Source of the DNA: Demequina aestuarii
GTDB lineage: Bacteria > Actinomycetota > Actinomycetes > Actinomycetales > Demequinaceae
DNA length: 64,000 nt
Assembly: GCF_000975095.1 (NCBI RefSeq)
Contig: NZ_BBRD01000001.1
Coordinates: 1,817,467-1,881,466, forward strand
Direction of reading: 5' to 3'
The notes under the pieces were generated by a model. The model saw only the letters and a list, made by a program, of their open reading frames with translations. It had not been told where the DNA came from and did no database searches. Shown here one piece after another: positions 44,313 through 56,408 of this stretch (its first letter is position 1; each line of letters opens with the position of its first letter). Made by a program: the position numbers and the translations under genes.

Positions 44313-45626
44313 ATGAAAATGGCGGTGGCAGGAAACCAATGGGCAGTGGGGCAAGGAGGCTTTTACTCCGGCCGAGTCACTGTGGATGGGAGGAGCGTCC
44401 TCGATTGGGTCTACGACTGTGGTTCGAGTACCGCGAAGTCGCATCCCGCCCGAGAGATTCGCGACTACGCGCGTAGCCACGAACTGACGAGCAACGCAAG
44501 CAAGCAGATCGACGCCGTGTTTATCTCCCACTTCGACGCCGATCACTTCAATGCGCTGTCCGACCTAGCGGGTACCGTGCACCGAGTTGCACGTGTGATC
44601 CTGCCACTCGTATCTCTCGAACAGCGGCTTGTTCATCTCCTGAGTTCGCAAACGCCCGAATCGCCGCAAGACCTAGAGGACTACGTCCGTTTCGTGGTGG
44701 ACCCCGGTCAAGCACTTGCAGACATCTTCGGCCAGACGACCCAGGTAATTTCTGTCACACCACGGACTGACTTTCAGACGTTCGCTCCAACGCCGATCGA
44801 CACAGTCGAGCCGATAGACACGATCCCGCAGGAAGACTACGAGCAACCGCTAGAGTTCGGCATTTCAGTTGAGGAGGGGCCCGGCTTGGCTTTGCTGCTC
44901 GCCCTTCGAGTGGATGGACGTTGGGAGCCGCTGTGGGAGCTCGTGGCCTGGACACCGCTCGCGAAATGGCCGAGCCGCGAAGCGCTCCTTGCGTCGGTTG
45001 TCAGCGAATATGGCCTCACGGGCACCGACGAAGCTCTTCGGCTACTCTCCGATAGCACGTGGGTTCTCGGGGTGGTTCGCGACGCGGCCGCCAGGCAGCG
45101 ATTGAAGCGCGCCTACGAGGCCGCTGGCTCACTGGCACCCGGGCTCAGCTCGCGGACGAACCGCACATCGATGCTGCTCTACAGCGGGCCGGTTCTCAAA
45201 TCTCCATGGCTCTCGACATGGCGAGCACACAGGCGTAGTCCAAGACCTGCATCCCTCCTTGAAAGGTGTCAGATAGACCCATGGCCTAGAAAGGTCGCGT
45301 GGCTAGGCACCGGCGATATCAGCCTCAATCATCCGAGCGCGGTGGCGGACACGCGGCGAGTTCTGGGCCCTAAACGCTTAGGACGCGTAGGCGTACTCAA
45401 TCTTCCACATCACGGCGCCGACCCTGACTACCCCGAAGAGCTTCTGAGAACTGGCGACCTCAGGCCAAATGTCGTTGTCGCCGCAGCGGGCAGCAACAAC
45501 CACTACGACCACCCGGGCCGGCTGTCGCTCTTTGAGCCGCCGCGAACTGGCGCACACCTGGTCGTAGTCAGCGAAGAGCGAGCTTCTCGATGGCGCAGCG
45601 ACGTGTCACTTCGGCGCTCGCCCTAG
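44313..45626 (+). CDS. MBL-fold hydrolase, ComEC/Rec2-like
   Basis: 437 residues. The metal motif is FISHFDADHFNAL (H-x-D-x-D-H type), with later ligands in LNLPHHGADPDYPEEL and a C-terminal SNNHYDHPG. WLGTGDIS supplies the middle motif. This order resembles the competence-type metallo-beta-lactamase domain of ComEC, here free in the cytoplasm and with a 200-residue insert between motifs. AGGAGG stands 7 bases before the ATG. It precedes the restriction-modification cassette on the same strand with a 214-base gap; a nuclease role in defence is possible but unproven. Confidence 0.75.
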   Translation: MKMAVAGNQWAVGQGGFYSGRVTVDGRSVLDWVYDCGSSTAKSHPAREIRDYARSHELTSNASKQIDAVFISHFDADHFNALSDLAGTVHRVARVILPLVSLEQRLVHLLSSQTPESPQDLEDYVRFVVDPGQALADIFGQTTQVISVTPRTDFQTFAPTPIDTVEPIDTIPQEDYEQPLEFGISVEEGPGLALLLALRVDGRWEPLWELVAWTPLAKWPSREALLASVVSEYGLTGTDEALRLLSDSTWVLGVVRDAAARQRLKRAYEAAGSLAPGLSSRTNRTSMLLYSGPVLKSPWLSTWRAHRRSPRPASLLERCQIDPWPRKVAWLGTGDISLNHPSAVADTRRVLGPKRLGRVGVLNLPHHGADPDYPEELLRTGDLRPNVVVAAAGSNNHYDHPGRLSLFEPPRTGAHLVVVSEERASRWRSDVSLRRSP

Positions 45627-45765
45627 CGGTACCGGCGTAGGACCGATCGGGTGTCCGGCGAGTGGGACACTCGACCTCACGCCGTCGGAATGGGGCAAGC
45701 CACCCACGGCGCCAGCCGCGCCTCGGACACTGACTAGCGCGCGGCGTTCGGCATGTGAACGCGCT

Positions 45766-45780
45766 AACGCGAGTAGCGTT
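45766..45780. promoter_or_regulatory. Inverted repeat upstream of the restriction-modification genes
   Basis: AACGC-GAGTA-GCGTT, 61 bases before the methyltransferase start. It could be an operator, since such cassettes are often tightly controlled, but the arms are only five bases. Confidence 0.25.
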
Positions 45781-45840
45781 GGGGTTGCCACCAGGCTAGA
45801 TACTGAGGCGCGTGCCGGCGCCTACGGGAAGGACGGTCAC

Positions 45841-46464
45841 GTGTCTTTGGTGAGGTCGAAACAACGCGTCGCTGAACACGGAGAGGTGTTCACCCCGGAC
45901 TGGCTTGTGGAATCCATGCTCGATCAAGTCAAGGGCGAGTCGGAGCGCATCGATTCCCGCTTCCTTGAGCCGGCGTGCGGTTCCGGCAATTTCCTCGTGA
46001 GGGTACTCGCCCGCAAACTCGACGCAGCGGAGCGACGCTACGCCGGAAGCGAGTTTGAACGCCGCAACTACTCGCTGCTCGGCGTCATGTGCATCTACGG
46101 CATCGAGTTGCTCCCTGACAACGTGGAGGAGTGTCGTCAGAACATGCTTGAGGTGTTCGACGTGTTCTTGGGTCTGACAGCGAACAACGATCTACACAAG
46201 GCAGCCGAGTACGTGCTCAGTCAGAACGTCGTCCACGGGGACGCCCTTACGATGCTGAATCATGACGGCACGCCCATCACGTTCGCGGAGTGGGGCTACT
46301 TGGGCAAGGGTCGTTTCCAGCGGCGGGATTTCCGTTTCGACACTCTCTCGCACATGAGTGCCTTCAGAGCCGAAGACACGTTGTTTGCCGATAGCGGCAA
46401 GCATGAGGTGTTCAAGCCGACGAAGAACTACACGCCCATGAGCGTGGCGGAGTTAGCAGCGTGA
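45841..46464 (+). CDS. N6-adenine DNA methyltransferase, SAM-binding half
   Basis: 207 residues. HGEVFTPDWLVESML and the SAM motif I, FLEPACGSGNFLVRVL (about 41-56), are clear; VHGDALTML is motif III. The protein ends without a catalytic (N/D)PPY motif, which is instead present in the next gene. The two are joined by a 4-base overlap (GTGA). I recognise this as the small partner of a conserved three-gene restriction-modification cassette. It would methylate host DNA together with the next subunit; target sequence unknown. Confidence 0.85.
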   Translation: MSLVRSKQRVAEHGEVFTPDWLVESMLDQVKGESERIDSRFLEPACGSGNFLVRVLARKLDAAERRYAGSEFERRNYSLLGVMCIYGIELLPDNVEECRQNMLEVFDVFLGLTANNDLHKAAEYVLSQNVVHGDALTMLNHDGTPITFAEWGYLGKGRFQRRDFRFDTLSHMSAFRAEDTLFADSGKHEVFKPTKNYTPMSVAELAA

Positions 46465-48112
46465 CCACGCAGCAAGCGACTTTTTCCATTCGTGGGCGCA
46501 ACCCCGACGTCCTGACCTGTATCGCAAATTTGTCCAACGATGAGGTGTTTACGTCACCCGAGCTCGCTAACCGCATGCTCGACAAAATGGCTGCGGCCTG
46601 GGCCGATTCCAATGACGACGAGGACATTTGGTCCAACCCTGACATAACATTCCTCGACCCGTTCACGAAATCAGGGGTTTTCCTGAGAGAGATCACGAGT
46701 CGCCTGACTAAGGGACTTGAGGAGCATATTCCCGACCTCGAAGAGCGAGTGGATCACATCCTCACCAAGCAGGTCTTTGGCATGGCTATCACCGAACTTA
46801 CGGCGATGCTCGCTCGGCGAAGCCTCTACTGCTCGAAGTGGGCCAACGGTCCCCACTCAATCGCCAAGTCAATTGACGACGAGCATGGCAACATCTGGTT
46901 CGACCGTACCGAGCACACATGGATCGGCGGCACCGAGTGGGTCACCACTGCCGATGCCGAGGGCGACCGCGTCGGAAAATTCACCAACGGCAAGTGCAAG
47001 TACTGCGGTGCAAGCCAGAAGGCGTTGAATCGAGGCGAAGAGTTTGAAAGCCACGCCTACGCTCTCATCCACACCGAAGACCCCAAAGCTCTGCTAGCAG
47101 AGCTGTTCGGAGAAGACATGAAGTTCGACGTCATAATAGGCAATCCGCCGTATCAGCTCGACACGGATGGCCACGGCAATCAGGCACGACCGATCTATCA
47201 ATTGTTTGTGGAGCAGGCCAAGAAGTTGGAACCAAAACTTCTTGTGATGATCACACCCGCTCGCTGGTTCTCCGGTGGCATGGGCTTGGGTGCCTTCAGG
47301 AAAGCTATGCTGGCCGACCGCAATATTCGCACTATCGTCGACTTTCCGAAGCTCTACGACGCGTTTCCTGGCGTTAAGATCCGCGGTGGAGTTGCCTACT
47401 TCGTTAGAGATAGCAGCCATTCAGGACCGTGCACGATCCAGACGATGTGGGACGACGAGCCCCTCGGTCCGCCGTCAGTTCGTTACCTCGACGCATACGA
47501 CATCTTGGTTCGACGGAACGAAGCCATTCCGATTCTGGAGAAGGTGCGAGCAAAGGCGGAACCCACCATCGACGGCCGCGTCTCCAGTCAGAAGCCGTTC
47601 GGCTTGGCGACCAACTTCAAGGGCAAGACTTCAGAAGTGGGCCTTCGTTCGCCGGTGAAACTCTACGCGAACCAAAGCACCGTGTTCGTAGAGCGGACTG
47701 ACATCCCGACCAACGTCGAATGGGTGGACGAGTGGAAGGTGCTCATGACGAGAATCCAGGGCACGAGCGCATCCGTCGAGACCAAGTTTCTGAGTAAGCC
47801 CCTTGTGACGCCCCCTGGAACGGCCTGCACCGAGACTTACCTCGTCGCAGGTCACTTTGCCACCGAGGATGCAGCTATTCGCCTCGCTACTTATCTCCGC
47901 ACTCGCTTTGTACGCTTCCTCGTATCTCTGCGGAAGCCAACACAGGACGCATTGAAAGGTGTCTACAGCTTCGTGCCAGTCATCCCACTTGATCGCGAGT
48001 GGACGGACGCACAACTGTACGAGCGTTACGGGTTGACCGAGGAGGAAGTGAAGTTCATCGAGTCGCTTGTCGCTCCTCACGACGATGAAGCCACTTGGAA
48101 GACGACAGTGTG

Positions 48113-48113
<1 letters not shown>
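46461..48113 (+). CDS. Eco57I-like DNA methyltransferase/specificity subunit
   Basis: 550 residues. A SAM-site remnant, ITFLDPFTKSGVFLREI (about 61-77), departs from the usual GxGxF. A zinc-knuckle-like KCKYCGASQ follows near 176, then the catalytic motif IV FDVIIGNPPYQL at about 220-231. TPARWFSGGMGL and a long C-terminal region probably form the target-recognition domain. GTG start overlapping the previous stop; its own stop shares a base with the next ATG. Base composition is more AT-rich than the flanks, consistent with transfer. Confidence 0.88.
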
Positions 48114-50683
<2,570 letters not shown>

Positions 50684-50695
50684 AAGACACTCCAC

Positions 50696-50725
50696 AGGAG
50701 GCCCCAGAGCCCGTCGGGCCCTCCT
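50696..50725 (+). terminator. Hairpin after the restriction cassette
   Basis: AGGAGGCCCC and GGGCCCTCCT pair with one bulged G, 13 bases after the helicase stop and before the convergent GmrSD-type gene. Confidence 0.55.
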
Positions 50726-50852
50726 CTCCACCGATTGTTCAAACCGGGCTGATCGGTCAACCGCACTACCCCTTGCCGATCCTGGTTCGCTCTCACACCT
50801 CGAACAATCTGGGGGCACGAGGTTAGTTCCAGATTCTCACCGTTCCACCCGT

Positions 50853-53798
50853 TCAGGCGTCGCCAACGCGACCCCTCATGAGCACGTCCAGTTCCTCGCG
50901 ATGGTCACGAAGGTTCTGCACCGTGCCATTGAACTGGAGCGAACGCCTGAGCTCCTCCGACATGTCGCCTCGCGAGAGCTCGACACCGTGCCAGTCGACG
51001 GGCCTGCGATGAGGAACTGGGGATCCACCCGCGAACTCGTAGGGCCCCACGATCGTCGCTACTCTGTAGGAACTGTCGCCAGTAGGAACGAGGACAAGGT
51101 CGCCGTCAGCCATTTGCGAGACGACGACCCAGATCTGACCGACCGCGAGGCCTGCTCCGATCTGGCTCTCAATGCCGTCTTTGGCCTTGACGAGGTCGTT
51201 GAACTTCGCATGGAAGTCCTCGTGACCATTACCCGCATGCGGACCGAGGTCGACGTCCAGCAGCCAGCCAGTGCCGATATAGCCGTGGACCAGAGCGTCG
51301 TCGAGGTAGGCGGCTCCACGCCCGAGCGATACCCGGTACACGCTTCGGCCCTCGTGCGCTCCCGCCCGTTCAGACGCCAGCACACTCAGGTCGTCTGCAT
51401 CAAGCCGCTGCTCGGGGTCTGCGACATCGCCATCGAACCGCAAGCCCTCACTCTCAAGAAGTACTCGCGGGTCGCGAGTATCATTCGGGTCGCTCCACGC
51501 GAAGCCATCGGCGACGCGCCCGTCAAAGCGCAGCACACGCTGCGCGTTCTCACACCGTAGGCAGGAACTCACATGATTGGCGATTGGTTGCGCCGTCGTA
51601 CCGACGGCGTCCGCGAGCGCACCGTAGGTCGTCCACGAACCTGCCGGTAGCGCCGCGAGGAGAGCATGCACCCGCATCCAGTCGAACCCCATCCGCTCGG
51701 ACGCCCTGCTCTTGCCCATGTATGCCGCGCGCACGTCCGCTAGCCGACGACCATCATCCAAGGACCAGTTCGTCCAGCCGTTGGTCGCACGACCGCACAG
51801 GGCACGACCCGCGCCCGACGGACTCTCATGGAGCGACCCGTCGAGATCGATTAGTCCGTCGTCTCGTACGTGAGCCGTGTGCCCCGTCCACTCGCCCCGC
51901 CTGAACGTTAAGGTCGCTCCGGGCGCCAAATGGCCTGACACGACGAGGTCACGCACTGTGACGGTGAAACTTGCTCGAGAGCGTGCATCCACGACATCAC
52001 CGACGTGCCCCTCTGGAACCGGCCAGATCTTCAACAGACGCTGGGTGAGGGCCTCAGATCGCGTGTCGATGGCGTCCTCCGACCAACCCCCATTGCCTAC
52101 ATCGGCTGTCATCCGTGCGTTGAGAAGGAGGGTGTTGTGCTTCGCGAGTTCGCCGCGCTTGTGATTCCATTCCCGGTTCGACACTCCTGCGTTCAAACTC
52201 TCGGTCAGGAGCGTCAAGTTGCCCAACCGGTGAACATGGGCGTCGCGGTCGAGCTGCTCCTCCAGCTCGGCAACGGGCCAGTGCTCTTGCCACGACTGCG
52301 GCAGCACGTGCTCGATTGGGAACTTCCACCGAGTGACCTGAGGTGAACCCTTCTCAGCCCGCATCGAATTCTCTAGCGCCTCAAGCACTGCCCGCAGACG
52401 CTGCCGCGGGTACTTCCTGTATACGGGCTCTGACAACAAAGACCTTCGCACCTCGTCGTCACCCGGCCAGTAGGTGCTCGCGACGTTGAGCATGGCTAGG
52501 TGGTTCTCGACATGGGCCGCGACGCCATCGGGCTCGACTCCACTCAGACCACGAATCACATCTGCGAGCACGCGCCCCAGGTCACTCGACGGCAGCCGCA
52601 GGAGCGACCTGCGCATCATCCAAGACTCCGCAATTTGGATGGCGCGCGAGACTTCCGACGCGCCTAGCCCTCGACCAGGCGCGTGGAGCCAGATCAGAAG
52701 CGGTCGCAGCAACTGGCTGTCGAGCGCGAGCGATCGGTAGAAGCACATCGCCGTAGCATCGAGGGTGTGGTCGCTGCTCTCCGCCTCCCCCCACCAGTGC
52801 TGGTATAACGCGGCTTGGTCGCGAATCTCCGTCAGCACGTCTTTCATCGAGGCATCCGTGTCATGCCCCATGAATGTCTTGAAACGGGTGAAGGTCGCGT
52901 GAGGGCTCACCTCCTCACCCAGGCGCGACGTCAACCATTGGTTGAGGTATAGCGAGGACCGCGAGACCTTCGACCGGCCGACACTCACCTCTCTCTCCCA
53001 GAACTTGGTGTCGAAGGGCCAGATCTTCTCGTAGGCGTGGGCGGTGTCGGCACCCTCCTGTGCGAGACGTTGAAACACGAAGTTCTTGATCAGATCGGCC
53101 GCCGTCAATGGTGTGCCGCGTGCGTTCAGCGTTTCGAAGATCTCCTGAGAGTTCTCGTCCGCATTGAGCGTGATCGTGACAACCTGGAGACCCGAGTCCA
53201 GCACACGGGTCAACGACTCCGCCCTTTGTGCGAAGTCCGTCGAGATCGGGTCGCCAAGCCAACGTTCAACTCGGTCTGCGAAGTACGCATGTGCCGCCGC
53301 GATCTTGCTTCCTCCGTGCTTGAGAGTCTCATAGTCGAGAGGAGGCTGAGCCTCCATCACCTCGTGGAACGCTTCAGCGTCTCGATTGGTGTGCTTGAGC
53401 TTGAGCAATTGGTCGCCGGTGGGCACATAACTTGCGCCGTTGTGCGTGAGGTTTCGCAGTTGCTGAGAGTGCGTCAGGTCTCCAGCCTGCTCGAAGGCAA
53501 GACTCGCTGCATCAAAGACGATCTGCAACGTCGTGAGGCGCTGCTGGCCGTCAATGACCTGACTTGTGGCGATCCCACCAACGGGCTGCGGAAGAGCTTG
53601 GAAGACCACCGCCCCTAGAAAGTGCCGCACCTGCGTGCCCGGTGCGTTCAGCCGCAACTCGGCCATACGTCGGATGTCCTGCCAAAGCGGTTCCCACTGT
53701 TCATCAAGATTCCATACATAAGGCCGCTGGAAGAGCGGGATCTCCAGGTACTGCGGCATGTTGAAGATCTCTAGCGGCGTGTTGGGCGCGGTCTGCAT
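50853..53798 (-). CDS. GmrSD-type restriction enzyme fused to DNA-modification reader domains
   Basis: 981 residues. Residues about 10-400: GmrS/DUF262 NTPase-like part with IPLFQRPYVW (20-29) and VIDGQQRLTTLQ (81-92), plus FETLNARGTPLTAADLIKNF. About 490-560: GmrD/DUF1524 HNH nuclease with FPIEHVLPQSW and HRLGNLTLLTESLN. About 605-675: a RAMA-like segment (VRDLVVSGHLAPGATLTFRR). About 700-795: an alkyltransferase-like DNA-binding domain (AGSWTTYGALADAVG, RVLRFDGRVADGFAW) whose PCHR catalytic site is replaced. About 815-975: a putative EVE/PUA-like reader (WVVVSQMADGDLVLVPTGD). Likely a type IV enzyme that cuts modified phage DNA. ATG at 53798 chosen because the family core begins there. Confidence 0.85.
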   Translation of the reverse strand: MQTAPNTPLEIFNMPQYLEIPLFQRPYVWNLDEQWEPLWQDIRRMAELRLNAPGTQVRHFLGAVVFQALPQPVGGIATSQVIDGQQRLTTLQIVFDAASLAFEQAGDLTHSQQLRNLTHNGASYVPTGDQLLKLKHTNRDAEAFHEVMEAQPPLDYETLKHGGSKIAAAHAYFADRVERWLGDPISTDFAQRAESLTRVLDSGLQVVTITLNADENSQEIFETLNARGTPLTAADLIKNFVFQRLAQEGADTAHAYEKIWPFDTKFWEREVSVGRSKVSRSSLYLNQWLTSRLGEEVSPHATFTRFKTFMGHDTDASMKDVLTEIRDQAALYQHWWGEAESSDHTLDATAMCFYRSLALDSQLLRPLLIWLHAPGRGLGASEVSRAIQIAESWMMRRSLLRLPSSDLGRVLADVIRGLSGVEPDGVAAHVENHLAMLNVASTYWPGDDEVRRSLLSEPVYRKYPRQRLRAVLEALENSMRAEKGSPQVTRWKFPIEHVLPQSWQEHWPVAELEEQLDRDAHVHRLGNLTLLTESLNAGVSNREWNHKRGELAKHNTLLLNARMTADVGNGGWSEDAIDTRSEALTQRLLKIWPVPEGHVGDVVDARSRASFTVTVRDLVVSGHLAPGATLTFRRGEWTGHTAHVRDDGLIDLDGSLHESPSGAGRALCGRATNGWTNWSLDDGRRLADVRAAYMGKSRASERMGFDWMRVHALLAALPAGSWTTYGALADAVGTTAQPIANHVSSCLRCENAQRVLRFDGRVADGFAWSDPNDTRDPRVLLESEGLRFDGDVADPEQRLDADDLSVLASERAGAHEGRSVYRVSLGRGAAYLDDALVHGYIGTGWLLDVDLGPHAGNGHEDFHAKFNDLVKAKDGIESQIGAGLAVGQIWVVVSQMADGDLVLVPTGDSSYRVATIVGPYEFAGGSPVPHRRPVDWHGVELSRGDMSEELRRSLQFNGTVQNLRDHREELDVLMRGRVGDA

Positions 53799-53962
53799 TC
53801 CACGAACATAGCGCGCTCTGCGCGACCCAAGACAGTGTCTCGGTGGGCAGAGCAAGCGTCTGACAGTCACGTTCGCGGCAGATGAGTGAAGCTCCGGACG
53901 CGGGTTTTGACACCACGGGATGCCTCGGCCACTGCCGCCCCGACGTCCGGCACAATGCTTGG

Positions 53963-54367
53963 GTGGAGAACTTTGTGGTGGCGGCCTTCGCGTTCGCCGG
54001 CGTGGCGATCAGTTCGACTATCGCCTGGTGGAGTTCGACCCCGCGCGTTCTTCGCTTGAACCGCCAACGCCTCGACCTCGCCGAACGCCTCCCCGAGGAC
54101 AGCGAAGCGCGGAAGGATCTCGTGGAACTCGTCGAGAAGACTTCAGCCGACCATGTGGAGAACGCGCATACCGGTGAAGCCATGCGCGGTGTCTGGACTG
54201 TCTTCGGGACGGCTGCGACGGGCTATCTCTTCTGGGGACTTGGGGACGAACTCGGGGTGTTCTGGCGCATTGCTGGCGGATTGCTGGGTGCGATGGCATC
54301 CTCAATCGCCGTCCTGGCCATCGTCGCGGGCGTTCGAAGTCATCGACGCAAGAAGGTCCAGCACTAA
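53963..54367 (+). CDS. Small three-helix membrane protein
   Basis: 134 residues from the GTG at 53963; an in-frame ATG at 53882 would add 27 residues that look non-coding. Membrane helices: FVVAAFAFAGVAISSTIAWW, WTVFGTAATGYLFWGLG and GLLGAMASSIAVLAIVAGV. Between the first two lies a charged helix (RLDLAERLPEDSEARKDLVE). No ribosome site is convincing for either start. It is divergent from the GmrSD-type gene. A membrane partner of a defence system is possible, but nothing in the sequence proves it. Confidence 0.55.
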   Translation: MENFVVAAFAFAGVAISSTIAWWSSTPRVLRLNRQRLDLAERLPEDSEARKDLVELVEKTSADHVENAHTGEAMRGVWTVFGTAATGYLFWGLGDELGVFWRIAGGLLGAMASSIAVLAIVAGVRSHRRKKVQH

Positions 54368-54670
54368 CGAGAGCGGATAACCCCCAGGACAGACGGTCGC
54401 TCGACCGGCGAGGCAAATGCCACCGAGCGCCGCGCGGCGCTGAGGGGCGTCAATGCCATCGCATCACGCGCTCTCGCTCTGGTCGCTGGTCCTGGCCCCC
54501 TTGCCGCAGGGCTCCTGTCCCTGCCCGACCCAGTCGCGTGGCTCGCCGTCGTCGCGATCATCGCGGTACCGGTGGCGGCCATCGGATACGAACGCGCGCA
54601 CGGCACGCCGTGGGGCCAGTCGCTGCACCACGGCGTGCGTGCTGTCTGGCAGGTCGTGACGACCGTCTAG
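54368..54670 (+). pseudogene. Possible remnant of a small membrane protein gene
   Basis: An open frame without ATG, GTG or TTG reads two hydrophobic stretches (ALALVAGPGPLAAGLLSL and WLAVVAIIAVPVAAIGYERA) and ends WQVVTTV. The coherent hydrophobic-turn pattern and GC-rich third positions suggest a real gene that lost its 5' end. It continues the frame of the preceding gene after the TAA. Confidence 0.35.
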
Positions 54671-54782
54671 AGCCTTCCCTGGGCAAAACCTTGCCGAAAC
54701 CCCTTGTAGCGAAGTAAGGTCCCATGCTCGTGCGCCGGCATCGGCCGGAATGCGCACCAGGGACGCACAGAAGGGAACCGCG

Positions 54783-54911
54783 ATGAGCATCGACGCCACG
54801 AGCTCGGCCACCGCCGGCTTCTTTTTGCGTACCCATGAACCTCTCCGCCTCCAAGATCGCTCACTTGAGCGACCGGTAGAGCGTCGAGAGGGTAATCAGC
54901 CCGCACGCTGA
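54783..54911 (+). CDS. Candidate 42-residue ORF in the rtcB leader
   Basis: ATG with GAAGGGA about 7 bases upstream; encodes MSIDATSSATAGFFLRTHEP followed by an Arg/Glu-rich tail. No homologue recognised. It could be a leader peptide or chance. The rest of the leader, 54912-55122, holds no gene I can support. Confidence 0.25.
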   Translation: MSIDATSSATAGFFLRTHEPLRLQDRSLERPVERREGNQPAR

Positions 54912-55122
54912 CCATCACTGTGCCCACCCGAACGTGGGCCCACATGGCGGTGCTGGCCGAGATCCCATAGGGGGCGGTCCGCCTTGCGGCCCACCCGCCA
55001 GGCTCCCCCGCCCCGAGGACTCTCACACCACACGTCATGCTCGTGCGCGCGCACGCCTGCTCGCCACGACGTCGGCCCAGCCGACACCACTCACCACTCA
55101 CTCATCACAGAAAGGAAAGACC

Positions 55123-56313
55123 ATGGAGAAGCTGAACTCTCGGCTTCTGAACTGGGCGTCCATCCTGGACCCCCAGACCAAGGAGCAGGCGATCACCACC
55201 TCGACCATGCCGTTCATCTACCCGCACCTGGCACTCATGCCCGATGCCCACTTGGGCCTCGGGGCGACAGTCGGTTCGGTGATCCCCACGCTGGGGGCCA
55301 TCATGCCGGCGGCCGTGGGCGTGGACATCGGCTGCGGGATGATCGCGGTGCGGACCCAGTTCACTCTCGGCGACGTCGAGGGCAAGGACCTGGCCGAGCT
55401 GCGGTCGCAGATCGAGCGGGCCATCCCGCTGAGCGCGGGCGGCAAGAACCAGAAGCTGCGGGACACCGCGGCTGCCCGGATCGAGGCACTCGAGGCTGCG
55501 GCGACGCCCGAGCAGATAGCACGGTTCGATTCGCTCGCCAAGGCGTGGAGGCTGCAGTTGGGCTCGCTCGGCTCCGGCAACCACTTCATCGAGGTGAGCG
55601 TCGACGAGTCGAACCGGGTGTGGCTGTTCCTGCACTCCGGCTCCCGGGGCATCGGGAACCGGATCGCGCAGCACCACATCGCGGTGGCACACACCGAGAT
55701 GTCCAAGTACTGGATCACGCTGCCGGACAAGGACCTCGCGTACCTCGTGGAGGGCACGCCTGAGTTCGATGACTACATCGCCGACCTGCTGTGGGCGCAG
55801 GCATACGCGCTCGCCAACAGGGAGGAGATGATGGACCGGGTGATCGACCAGTTCGAGCGGTGGATGTCCGCCGCCGCCGGCACGGAGGTCACCATCGACG
55901 AGCAGCATCGGATCAACTGCCACCACAACTTCTCCGCCAAGGAGAGGCACTGGGGCAAGGAGGTCTGGGTGTCCCGGAAGGGCGCCATCTCGGCGGCCGA
56001 CGGCGAGTGGGGCCTCATTCCCGGATCGATGGGAACCGCATCGCACGTGGTGACCGGGTTGGGCAATGCGCTCTCGCTCAACTCGTCCCCGCACGGCGCG
56101 GGGCGGGTCTACTCGCGGTCAAGGGCTCGGAAGTCCTTCACCCAGGACGACCTCCGGGCGTCGATGGTGGGCATCGAGTACCGGGACACCGACGCGTTCA
56201 TCGACGAGATCCCGGCGGCGTACAAGGACATCGATCAGGTCATGGCCGATGCGGCCGACCTGGTCGAGATCCAGCACACGCTGCGGCAGATCGTCAACGT
56301 GAAGGGCGACTGA
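55123..56313 (+). CDS. rtcB: RNA 3'-phosphate/2',3'-cyclic phosphate ligase RtcB
   Basis: 396 residues, the shorter bacterial RtcB type. Mn/active-site residues are visible: MPDAHLGLGATVGS, VGVDIGCGMIAVRT (Cys ligand), LGSLGSGNHFIEV (His), FLHSGSRGIGN (His), INCHHNFSAKE (His), and the GMP-accepting His in SSPHGAGRVYSR. It joins RNA 3'-phosphate or cyclic-phosphate ends to 5'-OH ends in RNA repair. AAAGGAAAG precedes the ATG. No archease, RtcA or RtcR gene is present, so this is an orphan. A long leader and a strong terminator bracket it. Confidence 0.95.
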   Translation: MEKLNSRLLNWASILDPQTKEQAITTSTMPFIYPHLALMPDAHLGLGATVGSVIPTLGAIMPAAVGVDIGCGMIAVRTQFTLGDVEGKDLAELRSQIERAIPLSAGGKNQKLRDTAAARIEALEAAATPEQIARFDSLAKAWRLQLGSLGSGNHFIEVSVDESNRVWLFLHSGSRGIGNRIAQHHIAVAHTEMSKYWITLPDKDLAYLVEGTPEFDDYIADLLWAQAYALANREEMMDRVIDQFERWMSAAAGTEVTIDEQHRINCHHNFSAKERHWGKEVWVSRKGAISAADGEWGLIPGSMGTASHVVTGLGNALSLNSSPHGAGRVYSRSRARKSFTQDDLRASMVGIEYRDTDAFIDEIPAAYKDIDQVMADAADLVEIQHTLRQIVNVKGD

Positions 56314-56320
56314 CAATAAC

Positions 56321-56364
56321 GAGACGCGCACCCTCGAGCTTCTTAGCTCAAGGGTGCGCGTCTC
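56321..56364 (+). terminator. Strong terminator after rtcB
   Basis: Two 19-base arms (56321-56339 and 56346-56364) pair with one mismatch around the 6-base loop TTCTTA, 7 bases after the rtcB stop. Confidence 0.88.
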
Positions 56365-56408
56365 TCCCGCCTCGGCCGTCGCTGGGGAAGTGCCCGAGCG
56401 TCTACCGC

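Noticed and set aside
43702-44316. 204-residue frame and overlapping minus-strand frames between the paralogue fragment and the MBL gene
   Set aside because: Codon composition is incoherent, there is no ribosome site, and no recognisable product on either strand.
54860-54911. tRNA-like stretch in the rtcB leader (GCTC...GGTAGAGCG...GGTAATCAGC)
   Set aside because: It resembles a D-arm by eye, but no acceptor stem, anticodon stem or T-arm pairs can be formed around it.
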